Positions 28,293 to 38,083 are shown, counted from the first letter of the stretch. The stretch is DNA of 64,000 bases from Chitinophaga parva (GCF_003071345.1 NZ_QCYK01000001.1:1302001-1366000), one strand, 5' to 3'. Made by a program: numbers and translations. The notes: a model not told the origin generated them from the sequence alone.

Positions 28293-29246
28293 TTATCGTT
28301 TCGGTTCGGGCTTCGGTTTTTTCTTTTTTGGAAATGCCGGTACCGCTATTTTGTTCAGTGGTATAAGGTAAGAGATGGTGTACTGCATGTCAAACTGGTT
28401 GCGTTTGTTGCCCGTACCGTAGCCTGGTACTACCAGCGGGGGGAAGGCGCTGCCAGCCACATTGTTGATCATAATGCGGTCGTGAATGCTCCAACCCAGG
28501 AAGAAGTTATGGAAGATCTCTGCCTTGAAGCCCAGCAGCAGCTCTATCCAGTGCACGTTTACGCTGGTCTTGGGATAACTGCCGGTTACGCCGTTCTCAC
28601 CGGGTTGTGCCCAGTAGTTGCCGTAAATAGTGTAGGCAGGTATTTCGTAGCTCATGTGGGCAAAGCCATAACGTGCGCCGCCGTAGAACATGTGTCTTTC
28701 AAAACCATTATTGCGCTTCAGGAAGTTCTTATCCACGCCCACGCTGATGAACATACCATTGCCCTTGTAGGTATAATTGGTATCACTGTGCTGGGTGTTG
28801 TTGTAGCCAAATTCCGCAGCCAGGTAGAGGTCTGGCTTCCAGCGGTAGTCTGCGGTGAAAGTAATGTCTGTGCGGTAAGGCTGGAAATATTTCACTACAA
28901 AGCGGCTGATGTCTATGCCCAGGCGAAGGCCGTTATCCACGATCACCATGCTGTCTGCCGGGTTATGCGGCTGTGGCCTGTGCAGGGAATCGCGGGGCTG
29001 TATGCGCCTGGTGCTGTCTGCGCGCAGGCGGCGGGTGGTGTCTGTGAGCGGGTGGTGACTGGTGTCCGGCACTACTTTGGGACGCAGGGCCTCCAGGCTG
29101 TCGCGTTGGTGCAGTTGCTGCGTGCGCCGGGTGGAGTCCAGGCTTACGGGCGGCTTATACTGCGATTTATTTACCTGGGCATGCACCGTTACGGCCACCA
29201 GCAGGCAAAGGAGCATGCTAAAAGTAAAGCGTAACGTGCGTGTCAT
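28293..29246 (-). CDS. DUF6048-type outer-membrane protein
   Basis: This is a predicted outer-membrane beta-barrel of unknown function. The signal peptide (MTRTLRFTFSMLLCLLVAVTVHAQ) is followed by a long Arg/Asp/Ser/Pro-rich, low-complexity linker (residues ~30-95) and then alternating amphipathic strands. These include DITFTADYRWKPDLYLAAEF and FFLGWSIHDRIMI. The tail is Lys/Pro-rich (KKKKPKPEPKR). The ATG at 29244-29246 is chosen because it starts the signal peptide; the frame is open 14 codons further. It overlaps the end of the DUF6452-like gene by 29 bp, and I recognise the pair as a typical Bacteroidota couple. Confidence 0.75.
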   Translation of the reverse strand: MTRTLRFTFSMLLCLLVAVTVHAQVNKSQYKPPVSLDSTRRTQQLHQRDSLEALRPKVVPDTSHHPLTDTTRRLRADSTRRIQPRDSLHRPQPHNPADSMVIVDNGLRLGIDISRFVVKYFQPYRTDITFTADYRWKPDLYLAAEFGYNNTQHSDTNYTYKGNGMFISVGVDKNFLKRNNGFERHMFYGGARYGFAHMSYEIPAYTIYGNYWAQPGENGVTGSYPKTSVNVHWIELLLGFKAEIFHNFFLGWSIHDRIMINNVAGSAFPPLVVPGYGTGNKRNQFDMQYTISYLIPLNKIAVPAFPKKKKPKPEPKR

Positions 29247-29712
29247 TCGTAGTAGTGATCTTTGGTTGTAAGATATGCAGGGAGTCAATGGAGTGATTAG
29301 TACTGGTCACTGACTTCAGGCTGTAATAAGTAGTAAAGCCACAGCCGGCGGATACAAAGTGCGGCTCGCGGGAGTAAATGAGTGTGATCGTATCTGACCG
29401 GGAGGCGATGGTATCCGGCAGGATAAAAAACTTGGAAGTATCGTGCAGCGGGTCCAGGGTCAGAGAAACATAAGTAAGGTTGACGGACTGGCGTGGCTCA
29501 TAGATCACATCCTTGTCCAGCGCCTTGATGGTCACTGCCGGCAGGGCCGTGTCCTGGTCCAGGTTCTTGAAAGTATTATGGTGAAGGAAGGACATTTTGA
29601 AATCACTGCGCACTGTCTGGTCGCACACCTTAGTCTGGTCTTCACAGGCCCAAAGGAACACTGGCAGCAGCAATATGTACCAAAATGATCTGATGTATGT
29701 TATACAACGCAT
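29218..29712 (-). CDS. DUF6452-type lipoprotein
   Basis: This is a 164-residue lipoprotein with signal peptide and lipobox FLWAC (Cys23). A cysteine pair typical of the family (CDQ near residue 34 and GCGF near residue 125) could form a disulfide. The middle has short beta-strands; no catalytic motif is seen. The 3' end overlaps the start of the DUF6048-like gene, suggesting translational coupling. Function is unknown; the two products probably work together in the outer membrane. Confidence 0.75.
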   Translation of the reverse strand: MRCITYIRSFWYILLLPVFLWACEDQTKVCDQTVRSDFKMSFLHHNTFKNLDQDTALPAVTIKALDKDVIYEPRQSVNLTYVSLTLDPLHDTSKFFILPDTIASRSDTITLIYSREPHFVSAGCGFTTYYSLKSVTSTNHSIDSLHILQPKITTTNDTHVTLYF

Positions 29713-29789
29713 GGGTATAAACTATTAAGCACAACAGGTAAAAGGGCAGTGCCCCTTTACCTGTCGATTTGCCCGGCAAACCTATGACT

Positions 29790-32663
29790 TTAATTCAACT
29801 CTTTCTTCAGAAAAATGGCGGTGTGGCTTTCCGGGCACCGGGCTACCGCTTCGGGGGTACCGGTGCAGAGGATGGTGCCGCCACCGTCTCCGCCTTCAGG
29901 GCCCAGGTCTACAATGTAGTCAGCCATTTTGATCACGTCCAGGTTGTGTTCAATCACCAGCACGGTGTTGCCACGTTCCACCAGTTTATTGAGTACGCCC
30001 AGGAGCAGTTGTATGTCCTGGAAATGCAGGCCCGTGGTGGGCTCGTCCAGGATGTAGATGGTTTTGCCGGTGTCTTTCTTGGAAAGCTCCGTGGCCAGCT
30101 TTACGCGCTGCGCCTCGCCACCACTGAGGGTTACAGCGCTCTGGCCCAGGGTAATGTAGCCCAGGCCTACGTCCTGCAGGGTTTTTACCTTGCGGTAGAT
30201 GTAGGGCACCGGTTGGAAAAATTCCACGGCTTCGTCCACCGTCATGTCCAGCACATCGGAGATGGATTTGCCTTTGTAGCGGATCTCCAGGGTTTCCCGG
30301 TTGTAGCGGCGGCCGTTGCATTTTTCGCAGTGCACATATACGTCCGGCAGGAAGTTCATTTCTATCACGCGCATGCCGCCGCCTTCACACACGTCGCAGC
30401 GGCCGCTTTTCACGTTGAAGGAGAAGCGCCCGGCGTTGTAGCCGCGGATCTTGGCTTCCGGTACGGAGGCAAAGAGGGTGCGGATGTCTGTGAAAAAGCC
30501 GCAATAGGTGGCCGGGTTGCTGCGGGGCGTGCGGCCTATGGGCGATTGGTCTATCTCAATTACCTTGTCTATATGTTCCAGGCCTTTCACGCTTTTGTAG
30601 GGCATGGGCGGCGTCTTGGAATCGTAACAGTGCTGGGAAAGAATGGGGTACAGCGTTTCATTGATCAGGGTGGATTTGCCACTGCCGGATACGCCGGTTA
30701 TGCAGATGAAAGTGCCCAGGGGCAGTTTCAGGTTTACATTCTTCAGATTATTGCCGGAGGCACCTTTTACCTCCAGGAAAGTACCGTTACCCTTGCGGCG
30801 GGTGTCTGGTACATGGCCGGATCGTTTGCCATTGAGGTAGCCGGCGGTGGGGGTGTCCAGCATTTGTACTTCTGCCGGGGTGCCCTGGCCTATCACGGTG
30901 CCGCCATGCTTGCCGGCGCCGGGGCCTATATCCACCAGGTGATCTGCATGCAGCATGATGTCCTTGTCGTGCTCCACCACGATCACGGTGTTGCCCATTT
31001 CCTTCAGGTTGCGCAGGGCGTCAATGAGTTGCATATTGTCGCGCTGGTGCAGGCCAATGGAGGGCTCATCCAGGATGTAGGTGATGCCCATGAGCTGGGA
31101 GCCTATCTGGGTGGCCAGGCGGATGCGCTGGCTTTCGCCCCCGCTCAGGGTGCGGGTGGGCCGGTTCAGGGTGAGGTAGGCCAGGCCTACATTCAGCAGG
31201 AAGCCGGTACGCTCGCGGATCTCCTTGAGGATATCCTTGGCAATAAGGTTCTGCTGGTTAGTGAGGCGGGTTTCAATATCCTTAAACCAGGCGGCCAGTT
31301 TGTCCAGGTTCATCTTGCCTACTTCGGCAATGTGCTTGCCATCCACTTTAAAGTAGAGGCTTTCCTTGCGCAGGCGGGTACCATTGCACACCGGGCAGGT
31401 ATCCAGCTGCATAAAGCCTTCGGCCCAGCTGCGTACCTGCTCGGAAGAGGTATCGTTGAAATACCGGCGTACCATGTTCACCACGCCTTCGTACTCCGTG
31501 GCGTAGGTGGTGGTGCCGGTGGTATTATCATCAAATTCGATCTCCATATCCAGCGACCCGTTTTCGTCACCAAAGAGCAGGAGGTTGAGTGCTTTTTCAT
31601 TGAGCTTCTCTACCGGTGCGGTGAGGGAGAACTTATGCTTGCGGGCCAGGGCTGCCACTTGTTTAAAGGTGAAGGTATCCTTGGCTTCGCCCAGTGGTGC
31701 GAGGGCGCCGTCGTTGATAGAAATGCTCCTGTCCGGGATGATGGCGTCCATATTGATCTGGTAAATGGTGCCCAGGCCTTTGCAGCGGGGGCAGGCGCCG
31801 TAGGGCGAGTTGAAGGAGAAGGTGTTGGGCGAAGGCTCCTCGTAGGAAATGCCTGTGTCTTCACACATCAGCTGTTTGCTGTACTGGCTTAGCTTATTGG
31901 TGTCTGCATCCAGCACAAAGAGCAGGCCCTTGCCCATGGTCAGGGCTTTCTGCACGCTCTGGGTAATGCGCACGCGCGCATCGTCTGTCACCTGTACCCG
32001 GTCTACCACCAGTTCTATGTCGTGGATCTTATAGCGGTCCACCTGCATGCGCTCCTTCATGTCCAGGATCTCCCCATCCACCCGCACTTTGAGGTAGCCC
32101 TGTTTGCGCAGTTGCTCAAACAGCTCGCGGTAGTGGCCTTTGCGGCCGCGTACCAGGGGCGCCAGTACCACCAGTTTTTTCTTCGGGTAGTTTTTGAAGA
32201 TGTGGGCAATGATCTCCTCTTCGGAGAAGCGGGTCATGCGCTTGCCGGTGTTATAGGAATAAGCATCTGCAATACGGGCATAGAGCAGGCGCATAAAGTC
32301 GTAGATCTCCGTGATGGTGCCTACGGTAGAGCGCGGGTTCTTATTCGTGGTTTTCTGTTCTATGGAAATTACGGGGCTCAGGCCGGTGATCTTGTCTACA
32401 TCGGGCCTTTCCATGTCGCCGATAAACTGGCGGGCGTAGGCGGAAAAGCTTTCCATGTAGCGGCGTTGGCCTTCAGCATAGATAGTATCAAATGCGAGGG
32501 ATGACTTTCCGCTGCCGCTGATACCGGTGATCACCACCAGTTTGTTTTTAGGCAGCTGCAGGTCCAGGTTTTTCAGGTTATGCTCGCGTGCGCCAATGAT
32601 CTCAATCTGCTCCTCCTGGATAGCGGCGGGAACAGCGTTCCGTTGCTTGTTTTGTTTTGCCAT
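29790..32663 (-). CDS. uvrA: Excinuclease ABC subunit A
   Basis: UvrA is the DNA-damage recognition ATPase of nucleotide excision repair. It is 957 residues, the usual length. It has two Walker A boxes ([16 protein letters not shown] near residue 45 and [16 protein letters not shown] near residue 650), two ABC signatures ([17 protein letters not shown] and [16 protein letters not shown]), and the UvrA zinc modules (CPRCKG, CPVCNG, and CDVCEGGG with CEKCNGRR). The C-terminus is short. It is monocistronic by spacing, with repeats and the fabF terminator upstream. Confidence 0.97.
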   Translation of the reverse strand: MAKQNKQRNAVPAAIQEEQIEIIGAREHNLKNLDLQLPKNKLVVITGISGSGKSSLAFDTIYAEGQRRYMESFSAYARQFIGDMERPDVDKITGLSPVISIEQKTTNKNPRSTVGTITEIYDFMRLLYARIADAYSYNTGKRMTRFSEEEIIAHIFKNYPKKKLVVLAPLVRGRKGHYRELFEQLRKQGYLKVRVDGEILDMKERMQVDRYKIHDIELVVDRVQVTDDARVRITQSVQKALTMGKGLLFVLDADTNKLSQYSKQLMCEDTGISYEEPSPNTFSFNSPYGACPRCKGLGTIYQINMDAIIPDRSISINDGALAPLGEAKDTFTFKQVAALARKHKFSLTAPVEKLNEKALNLLLFGDENGSLDMEIEFDDNTTGTTTYATEYEGVVNMVRRYFNDTSSEQVRSWAEGFMQLDTCPVCNGTRLRKESLYFKVDGKHIAEVGKMNLDKLAAWFKDIETRLTNQQNLIAKDILKEIRERTGFLLNVGLAYLTLNRPTRTLSGGESQRIRLATQIGSQLMGITYILDEPSIGLHQRDNMQLIDALRNLKEMGNTVIVVEHDKDIMLHADHLVDIGPGAGKHGGTVIGQGTPAEVQMLDTPTAGYLNGKRSGHVPDTRRKGNGTFLEVKGASGNNLKNVNLKLPLGTFICITGVSGSGKSTLINETLYPILSQHCYDSKTPPMPYKSVKGLEHIDKVIEIDQSPIGRTPRSNPATYCGFFTDIRTLFASVPEAKIRGYNAGRFSFNVKSGRCDVCEGGGMRVIEMNFLPDVYVHCEKCNGRRYNRETLEIRYKGKSISDVLDMTVDEAVEFFQPVPYIYRKVKTLQDVGLGYITLGQSAVTLSGGEAQRVKLATELSKKDTGKTIYILDEPTTGLHFQDIQLLLGVLNKLVERGNTVLVIEHNLDVIKMADYIVDLGPEGGDGGGTILCTGTPEAVARCPESHTAIFLKKELN

Positions 32664-32701
32664 TCTCTGTTAAAATCGAGTATCGAAAGTAACGAATTTT
32701 T

Positions 32702-32738
32702 AGCGTACAACGTACAATGTACAACGTATAACGTACGG
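32702..32738. repeat. Short-period intergenic repeat, left arm (ACAACGTACAATGT type)
   Basis: Tandem units of about 9-10 bp (GTACAAC, GTACAAT, GTACAAC, GTATAAC, GTACGG) lie just upstream of uvrA. The inverted partner GCGTACGTTGTACAATT is at 32818-32834, across the fabF terminator. Confidence 0.8.
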
Positions 32739-32773
32739 TTCCCGATGAGGTGGGTAAGCCCGGTGGCAGCGCT

Positions 32774-32811
32774 CAAAAAAAGGGCACAAGACAGACTTGT
32801 CTTGTGCCCTT
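32774..32811 (-). terminator. Terminator of fabF
   Basis: A perfect 14-bp stem (32780-32793 with 32798-32811) with a GACT loop is followed on the minus strand by seven T. Confidence 0.93.
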
Positions 32812-32832
32812 GATACTGCGTACGTTGTACAA

Positions 32833-34092
32833 TTATTTATACTTCTTAAACACCGCGATCGCATTGTGCCCGCCGAAGCCGAACGTGTTGCTCATGGCCA
32901 CATTCACGGTGCGTTTTTGCGCCTGGCCCAGGGTCAGGTTGAGGCCTGAGGGGATATCGTCGCCAATGGTGGTGGTGTTGATGGTGGGCGGTATGATATC
33001 TTCCTGGGTAGCTTTCACGCAGGCGATGGCTTCAATGGCGCCGGCGGCACCCAGCAGGTGGCCGGTCATGGATTTGGTAGCGGAGATATTGAGTTTGGGA
33101 GCCAGGTCGCCAAAGAGGGTGGTAATGGCCTTCAGCTCAGATACGTCACCTACGGGAGTGGAAGTACAGTGGCCGTTGATGTAGTCTACCTCTGCCAGGG
33201 TAAGGCCGGCGTCTTCAATGGCTTCCTGCATGCCGAGGCGTGCGCCCAGGCCTTCGGGGTGGGTGGCAGTGAGGTGGTACGCATCGGCGGTCATGGCGCC
33301 GCCTACCATTTCACCATAGATCTTTGCACCACGGGCTACCGCGTGCTCATATTCTTCCAGCACGAGGGCACCGGCGCCTTCACCCATTACAAACCCATCG
33401 CGGTCTGTATCAAAGGGGCGGGAAGCGTGGGAAGGATCTTCGTTCCGGGTAGAAAGGGCCTTGATAGCATTGAAACCGGCAATACCTGCGCGGGTAATGG
33501 GGGCTTCAGAGCCGCCGGCAATGATGGCCTTGGCCTTGCCCAGGCGGATATAGTTAAAAGCGTCTACCAGGGCGCTGCTGGAAGAGGCGCAGGCAGATAC
33601 GGTACAGAAGTTAATACCCATGAAACCGTATTTGAGCGCGATCTGGCCGGCGGCGATGTCAGAGATCAGCTTAATAATAAAGAAGGGGGAGAACTTCGGA
33701 ACGAAGTTGGCCTGCTGGAATTCGAGGATCTGGTCTTCAAAGGTCTGCATACCGCCGTTGCCGGAGGCCCAGATCACACCGACTTTGGTCTTGTCAATGC
33801 CCCCGCTATTAAGACCGGCATCTTCCACTGCTTCGGAAGCGGCCACCATGGCGTATTGAGTGAACTGGTCCATCTTGCGGGCTTCCTTCTTTTCGATGAA
33901 CTTTTCAATATCGAAGTCTTTCAGCTCACAGGCGAATTTGGTCTTAAATTCGGTGGTATCGAATTTGGTGATAGGGCCGGCTCCACTCTTGCCAGCCTTC
34001 AGGTTTTCCCAGAAAGTATTTACATCATTCCCGATCGGCGTCAGTGCTCCCAGTCCGGTTATCACTACTCTTCTCAGTGTAACAGTTCGCAT
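32833..34092 (-). CDS. fabF: Beta-ketoacyl-ACP synthase II
   Basis: This is the condensing enzyme of type II fatty-acid elongation. The nucleophile Cys168 is in VSACASSSSALV. The two catalytic histidines are in NGHCTSTPVGD and SMTGHLLGAAGAIE. The N-terminus is RRVVITGLGALTPIG and the C-terminus is NTFGFGGHNAIAVF. The ATG at 34090-34092 is chosen; the frame stays open 12 codons further. One oddity: the usual HGTST is HCTST here. No acpP is next to it, which is unusual for fabF. The promoter region carries an 11-bp inverted repeat. Confidence 0.95.
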   Translation of the reverse strand: MRTVTLRRVVITGLGALTPIGNDVNTFWENLKAGKSGAGPITKFDTTEFKTKFACELKDFDIEKFIEKKEARKMDQFTQYAMVAASEAVEDAGLNSGGIDKTKVGVIWASGNGGMQTFEDQILEFQQANFVPKFSPFFIIKLISDIAAGQIALKYGFMGINFCTVSACASSSSALVDAFNYIRLGKAKAIIAGGSEAPITRAGIAGFNAIKALSTRNEDPSHASRPFDTDRDGFVMGEGAGALVLEEYEHAVARGAKIYGEMVGGAMTADAYHLTATHPEGLGARLGMQEAIEDAGLTLAEVDYINGHCTSTPVGDVSELKAITTLFGDLAPKLNISATKSMTGHLLGAAGAIEAIACVKATQEDIIPPTINTTTIGDDIPSGLNLTLGQAQKRTVNVAMSNTFGFGGHNAIAVFKKYK

Positions 34093-34125
34093 AATTAAAT
34101 GTTCCTTTAAAAAAAGTTTGAGCCG

Positions 34126-34170
34126 CAAATTTACACTTTATCTTATCATTATGCATATTCATAATGATAA
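34126..34170 (-). promoter_or_regulatory. fabF promoter with an 11-bp inverted repeat
   Basis: A -7 element of the Bacteroidota type, TAAATTTG on the minus strand, lies at 34126-34133. TTATCATTATG (34143-34153) and its exact inverse (34160-34170) flank a 6-bp centre. The repeat covers the place where the -33 element should be, as a repressor site would. Confidence 0.5.
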
Positions 34171-34194
34171 TACCTTATATCTTCTGCGGCCGGG

Positions 34195-34236
34195 CCAAAA
34201 AAAAGGCTGCGACCCGGGAAGTATTTGGGTCGCAGC
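34195..34236 (-). terminator. Terminator of the desaturase gene
   Basis: A 10-bp stem GCTGCGACCC/GGGTCGCAGC (34206-34215 with 34227-34236) is followed on the minus strand by about eight T. Confidence 0.92.
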
Positions 34237-34277
34237 TAAACGGTTTCGGGGGGCAATCCCGTGGGACGTACCCGGTA

Positions 34278-35339
34278 CTAAGCCGCCACCGGCAATGCGA
34301 TGGGGATGCGGCGGGTGCGTTCCCGCAGGAATGCGGCCACCTCTTCGTCTGTCTGGAAGCGGTTGCCAATGTTTACAAAATGCTTTGCCAGGAGGTCGTA
34401 CCGCTTGCGCATGAGCCAGACAAACACGTGCAGGAAGTGGATGCCATCAAATACGATAGCGTTATGATCGGCGTATTCCTGCAGGGTCTTCTGGAAATAA
34501 GCGGGGTGCTCTGTCCAGTGCATATTATGTTTCAGGTGGTGACTGATGTGGTAACCATCGTTCCAGCACTTGTAATTGTATTTGGTATTGATGCAGGTAA
34601 TGCTGTTGGTATAAGCATTATCCGGCGCTTCGGGGTTGATGAAGGCATGCTGTGCCCAGTTGCCTACCATCATGATCACGCGGGAGATGAGGAAGGGGAG
34701 GATGAACACCGCAATGGTGGCTGGTGCGTTTACGAAGCACAGGCCGATGCAGGCCAGGATGAAGAGGGACTCGCCGCGGATGGCACGGCGCGCCAGTGAT
34801 TTGCGTTTTTTGCGGCCCAGGTAATAGACCAGGTCAATTACGCCGGCTATAAAAAAGCGTCCAAAATAGCGGCCAAAGTGGCTCAGGCTATCGCGCTGAA
34901 AGTCCATAGTGCTGCTTTCATCTTCCGGCATATTGTCTTCCACGTGGTGCATACCAATGTGGTGGGCAAAGTAGGTTTCCGGTGTCTGTCCAAAGAGGGG
35001 CCCCAGGGCCCAGGGCAGGTAGTGGTTCATGAAGTCGTATCGCTGTATGAACAACTTGCGGTGGCTGGTGCAGTGCAGCATGAGGCCAAAGGGGCCTTTG
35101 AATACAAAATTATTAAAGAAGGTGTAAGCGGCGGCGGCGGTCCACCAGGCGACATTATTAAGGCCGGGGATGAACAGGAGGATGGCCAGTGGCCATAAGG
35201 TGAACGTGATCTTCAGCGTAAGGTGGATGAAGGGCAGATCCCGTTGGTCACGGATAAAACGTAATAAAAACCGGTCGATGGCGGTATAGGTGCGGTTTGC
35301 ATCAAACACCGGATCGGTGGTGTGGGTAAATGATTTCAT
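34278..35339 (-). CDS. Membrane fatty-acid desaturase
   Basis: This is an integral-membrane di-iron desaturase or hydroxylase of 353 residues. Three histidine clusters are present: HCTSHRKLF (~residues 90-98), HHIGMHHVED (~126-135) and HISHHLKHNMHWTEHP (~265-280). Several long hydrophobic segments lie between them. It is upstream of fabF on the same strand but is closed by its own terminator, so the two are probably separate transcripts. The position of the double bond made is unknown. Confidence 0.85.
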   Translation of the reverse strand: MKSFTHTTDPVFDANRTYTAIDRFLLRFIRDQRDLPFIHLTLKITFTLWPLAILLFIPGLNNVAWWTAAAAYTFFNNFVFKGPFGLMLHCTSHRKLFIQRYDFMNHYLPWALGPLFGQTPETYFAHHIGMHHVEDNMPEDESSTMDFQRDSLSHFGRYFGRFFIAGVIDLVYYLGRKKRKSLARRAIRGESLFILACIGLCFVNAPATIAVFILPFLISRVIMMVGNWAQHAFINPEAPDNAYTNSITCINTKYNYKCWNDGYHISHHLKHNMHWTEHPAYFQKTLQEYADHNAIVFDGIHFLHVFVWLMRKRYDLLAKHFVNIGNRFQTDEEVAAFLRERTRRIPIALPVAA

Positions 35340-35560
35340 AGTGTGCGTTGTAAAGTGGTGACGGCTGTGCCGGTGAATGTACCGGTCGCGTAAGAATCTT
35401 CAGCTATAGTACGTGGGGTAAGATAGGCGCAATAAGCGGTATAAAAAAGCAGCTACCGGGTGTGTAGGTATAATATGGCTGTGGTGGCGGTTATGGAGCG
35501 TGTTAATGTTTATGTAAAGTTTGATTTTTGCGTGTTTTGAGGAGAAATGAGCAAATTATT

Positions 35561-35589
35561 TTGTGATTTATAAATATTTCCTATTTTTG
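35561..35589 (+). promoter_or_regulatory. tRNA-Ser promoter
   Basis: TTG at 35561-35563 and TATTTTTG at 35582-35589, spaced by 18 bp, match the Bacteroidota -33/-7 consensus. The tRNA starts 21 bp later. Confidence 0.8.
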
Positions 35590-35609
35590 CGCTCCCTTCA
35601 CGGGGAAAC

Positions 35610-35700
35610 GGTGAGGTGCCTGAGTGGCCGAAAGGAACGGTTTGCTAAACCGTCGTACGGGCTTAAACCTGTACCGAGGGTTCGAATCCCTCCCTCACCG
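35610..35700 (+). tRNA. tRNA-Ser(GCU)
   Basis: The acceptor stem GGTGAGG (35610-35616) pairs with CCTCACC (35693-35699), with discriminator G. The anticodon GCT is at 35644-35646 in a TTGCTAA loop. The long variable arm is that of a class II tRNA, and the T-arm is GGGTTCGAATCCC. The 3' CCA is not encoded. The Rhs toxin array begins directly downstream. Confidence 0.97.
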
Positions 35701-35713
35701 CAGAGTTAAAATG

Positions 35714-35748
35714 AAGCCTTCAAGTCTTTGGATTTGAAGGCTTTTTTG
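35714..35748 (+). terminator. tRNA-Ser terminator (copy A of a recurring sequence)
   Basis: A 10-bp stem AAGCCTTCAA/TTGAAGGCTT (35714-35723 with 35734-35743) is followed by TTTTT. Nearly the same hairpin recurs at about 39088-39122 and 42390-42425. Confidence 0.88.
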
Positions 35749-35847
35749 TGTTTGGAAAAGTTCGAAATTTTGATGTATGTTGTGAGCACAAGCGATGATT
35801 GCTTGCTGATTTTAACCCGAGTATAATCGCATAGTATTCCCAGTATC

Positions 35848-35937
35848 ATGAAATGGTTATCCCTTTTGTTTGGCTTGATCTGCCTGTTTGTTTGTAATGA
35901 CGGGCAGGCGCAGATGGATGTTAAAACTGATCCGTGA
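35848..35937 (+). pseudogene. 5' end of Rhs copy 1, cut off by an in-frame TGA
   Basis: This reads as a Sec signal peptide starting MKWLSLLFGLICLFVC, followed by the mature start MDVKTDP and then TGA at 35935-35937. In copy 2 the matching codon is CGT (Arg) within TDPRIAPLLRQAANG. After the TGA the same frame continues uninterrupted into the large open frame, so a single nonsense codon separates the signal peptide from the rest. Confidence 0.8.
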
Positions 35938-35982
35938 ATTGCTCCTCTTTTAAGACAAGCTGCAAATGGGCAAGCTGACCTG

Positions 35983-38079
35983 GTGATATTTGGGCGAAAG
36001 CCAGCGTCTAATATGTATGTGAACATGGCGGTGCTGGATAAGACAGGTAAGCGGCTTTACTGGTTTACTTGTTATGGGGCGGTTTATGATTCGGTACAAT
36101 TACATGAAGCTGAATATGCTCAAATAGCGTCCAATATTGTTGATCCTTTTAATTTCTACAAAGCGTTATGCCAGGAAAACGAGGCGTATTTCGATGATGC
36201 AACAGGGGAGTTCCGGCGGTTAGGTAAATTGGCCTTGAATGATACGAGTTATACCCGCAGGATGATTTACAATTCTACTCCGGTAAAATCTGCACATAGT
36301 ACACTGCTGCAATTGATGGCTATAGAGGGACTTTTTAAAAAGCAGTGTTTAAAATTGTGTTTGTTTAACCGTCCATCTCCTTCGGCATCAAAGGGTGATG
36401 GATTTCTGCTTCGTAAGTCTCTTGCAGGAAAATCTGTAAATAAACCAGATACCACCATTTATTATGCTACCTCGCCATTAGGGTTTATTGCTAAAATTTC
36501 CTTACGCAGCCAAGATTCGTTAAAGGCGTTCGTTTATGATGGGCACGATCATGTTGTGGACAGTATGCCGCTGAAACCAGGGAAGTATGCCTATTTGTTA
36601 AAGTCAAGAGATGATGTGTTCTTGCTTTACAGAGGCTGGCTGGAGTTGCAAAGCCAGCAAGTAAGTGAAGCAATGCGTCAAACGATAGCGTTGCTTGATC
36701 GGCAAGATACGGGATTGTATATCCAAGCTTATCGCGTGGAGAATAGAAAGCAGTTGTTGATAGCACTGACGCAATTCAAGAACCAACAGCAAGATATTGA
36801 GCGTAAAATATTATCGCTGAGGCTGCCTGATGAAGAAATGGTAGACCAAATGCTTCGAAGTAATTATCCGAGTGATGCTACAGAAATAAGCTACTTGTCG
36901 GGAGGAATGGGTTTTGCCTATGTTACGGGTTATAAGCGAGGGGGTAAGACATATGAACTTACAAATCATCTTGGAAATGTGGTGGCTACAGTGAGTGACA
37001 AAAAGATGAGCGTAGACGATGGCGATGGAACGGTTGCATATTATAATGCTGATGCTGTGAATTCCAGCGATTATTACCCATTTGGTTCATTAATGCCGGG
37101 GAGGTCATATGATTCAGACAAAGCGTATCGTTATGGGTTTAATGGGAAGGAGAATGATAATGAAGTTAAAGGGGAAGGGGATCAACAGGATTATGGGATG
37201 AGGGTATATGATCCGAGGTTGGGCAGATTTTTGAGTATAGATCCATTACATTCAAAATATCCGGAACTTACACCTTTTCAGTTTGCCAGTAATAGTCCTG
37301 TCCAAGGAATAGATCTAGATGGTGAAGAATTAGTTAATAGTAATAATTCTACTCAGTTTGCTAGGCTCAACAATGGTGTATTAGTCTTGCCGGTGGTAGG
37401 TGCTAAAGTTATAGAAAGAGGAGCTATAGAATTGAGTACAAGGTTGTCGATGAATGCTGCCGGAGAGTTGATAGAAAGTTCTTCTTCGTTAGGACCAATA
37501 GCTGGCGGAGCTACATTATTTGTATGGTTGATGCTTCAACCGGCTAATGATGATGACAAGGGATCTTCTGCATCTACCCCAGACAAAATGGAAATATTTA
37601 CGGATGACCCTTCCACGTTAACTGATTATTATCTGAATACTGTTAAAAGTAGAATACTGGATGGAACCGCAAAGCCATCAGATTGGAAATATAAAGAAGA
37701 GGCTGAGAAACGTGGTATTTTACCTGAGGTAAATATGAAGCCCGGCCAGTACTCTACCGCGCGCTCGATTCTAGCTAGAGCACTAAAAAGACAGGGATTG
37801 CCTAAGCTTCCAGGTAATTTTAAGGAGAAATGGGCGGAAAATGGGTATGATTATGAAGTCCGGTCGCGTGGGGCAGACAATAAAGCACCGGCCGGCTCTA
37901 ATTCAGCACATGGGCAGACTTTTAGAGTGGCAAGAAGACTTCAAGGAAAGAATGAAAATGGCCAGGGAAACGGGTGGGAATATGCAGATGATAACAATAA
38001 CTGGTATTCAGAAACTCAATTGAAATCTGGCAATAACCCGCAGGCAGCAAATGATACTCATATACCAGTAAATAATTGA
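35983..38079 (+). CDS. Mini-Rhs polymorphic toxin, copy 1 (open part)
   Basis: Residues 1-~315 are an unrecognised domain (IFGRKPASNMYVNMAVLDKT and onward) without YD repeats. Next is the Rhs-associated core: YELTNHLGNVVATV, YYPFGSLMPGRSY, YRYGFNGKENDNEVKGEG and GMRVYDPRLGRFLSIDPL, ending IDLDG at 37323. From 37324 the sequence differs completely from copy 2. It has a hydrophobic stretch (GPIAGGATLFVWLMLQP) and then a C-terminal ~110 residues with SAHGQTFRVARR, GWEYADDNNNWYSE and ANDTHIPV, the likely toxin; I cannot name its activity. An upstream TGA separates the signal peptide, so the visible start (GTG) may be artificial. The candidate immunity gene follows after 4 bp. GC content is low. 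Confidence 0.75.
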   Translation: MIFGRKPASNMYVNMAVLDKTGKRLYWFTCYGAVYDSVQLHEAEYAQIASNIVDPFNFYKALCQENEAYFDDATGEFRRLGKLALNDTSYTRRMIYNSTPVKSAHSTLLQLMAIEGLFKKQCLKLCLFNRPSPSASKGDGFLLRKSLAGKSVNKPDTTIYYATSPLGFIAKISLRSQDSLKAFVYDGHDHVVDSMPLKPGKYAYLLKSRDDVFLLYRGWLELQSQQVSEAMRQTIALLDRQDTGLYIQAYRVENRKQLLIALTQFKNQQQDIERKILSLRLPDEEMVDQMLRSNYPSDATEISYLSGGMGFAYVTGYKRGGKTYELTNHLGNVVATVSDKKMSVDDGDGTVAYYNADAVNSSDYYPFGSLMPGRSYDSDKAYRYGFNGKENDNEVKGEGDQQDYGMRVYDPRLGRFLSIDPLHSKYPELTPFQFASNSPVQGIDLDGEELVNSNNSTQFARLNNGVLVLPVVGAKVIERGAIELSTRLSMNAAGELIESSSSLGPIAGGATLFVWLMLQPANDDDKGSSASTPDKMEIFTDDPSTLTDYYLNTVKSRILDGTAKPSDWKYKEEAEKRGILPEVNMKPGQYSTARSILARALKRQGLPKLPGNFKEKWAENGYDYEVRSRGADNKAPAGSNSAHGQTFRVARRLQGKNENGQGNGWEYADDNNNWYSETQLKSGNNPQAANDTHIPVNN

Positions 38080-38083
38080 CTTT

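Noticed and set aside
29769..31892. 707-codon plus-strand open frame opposite uvrA
   Set aside because: uvrA is complete with all motifs; the opposite frame has none.
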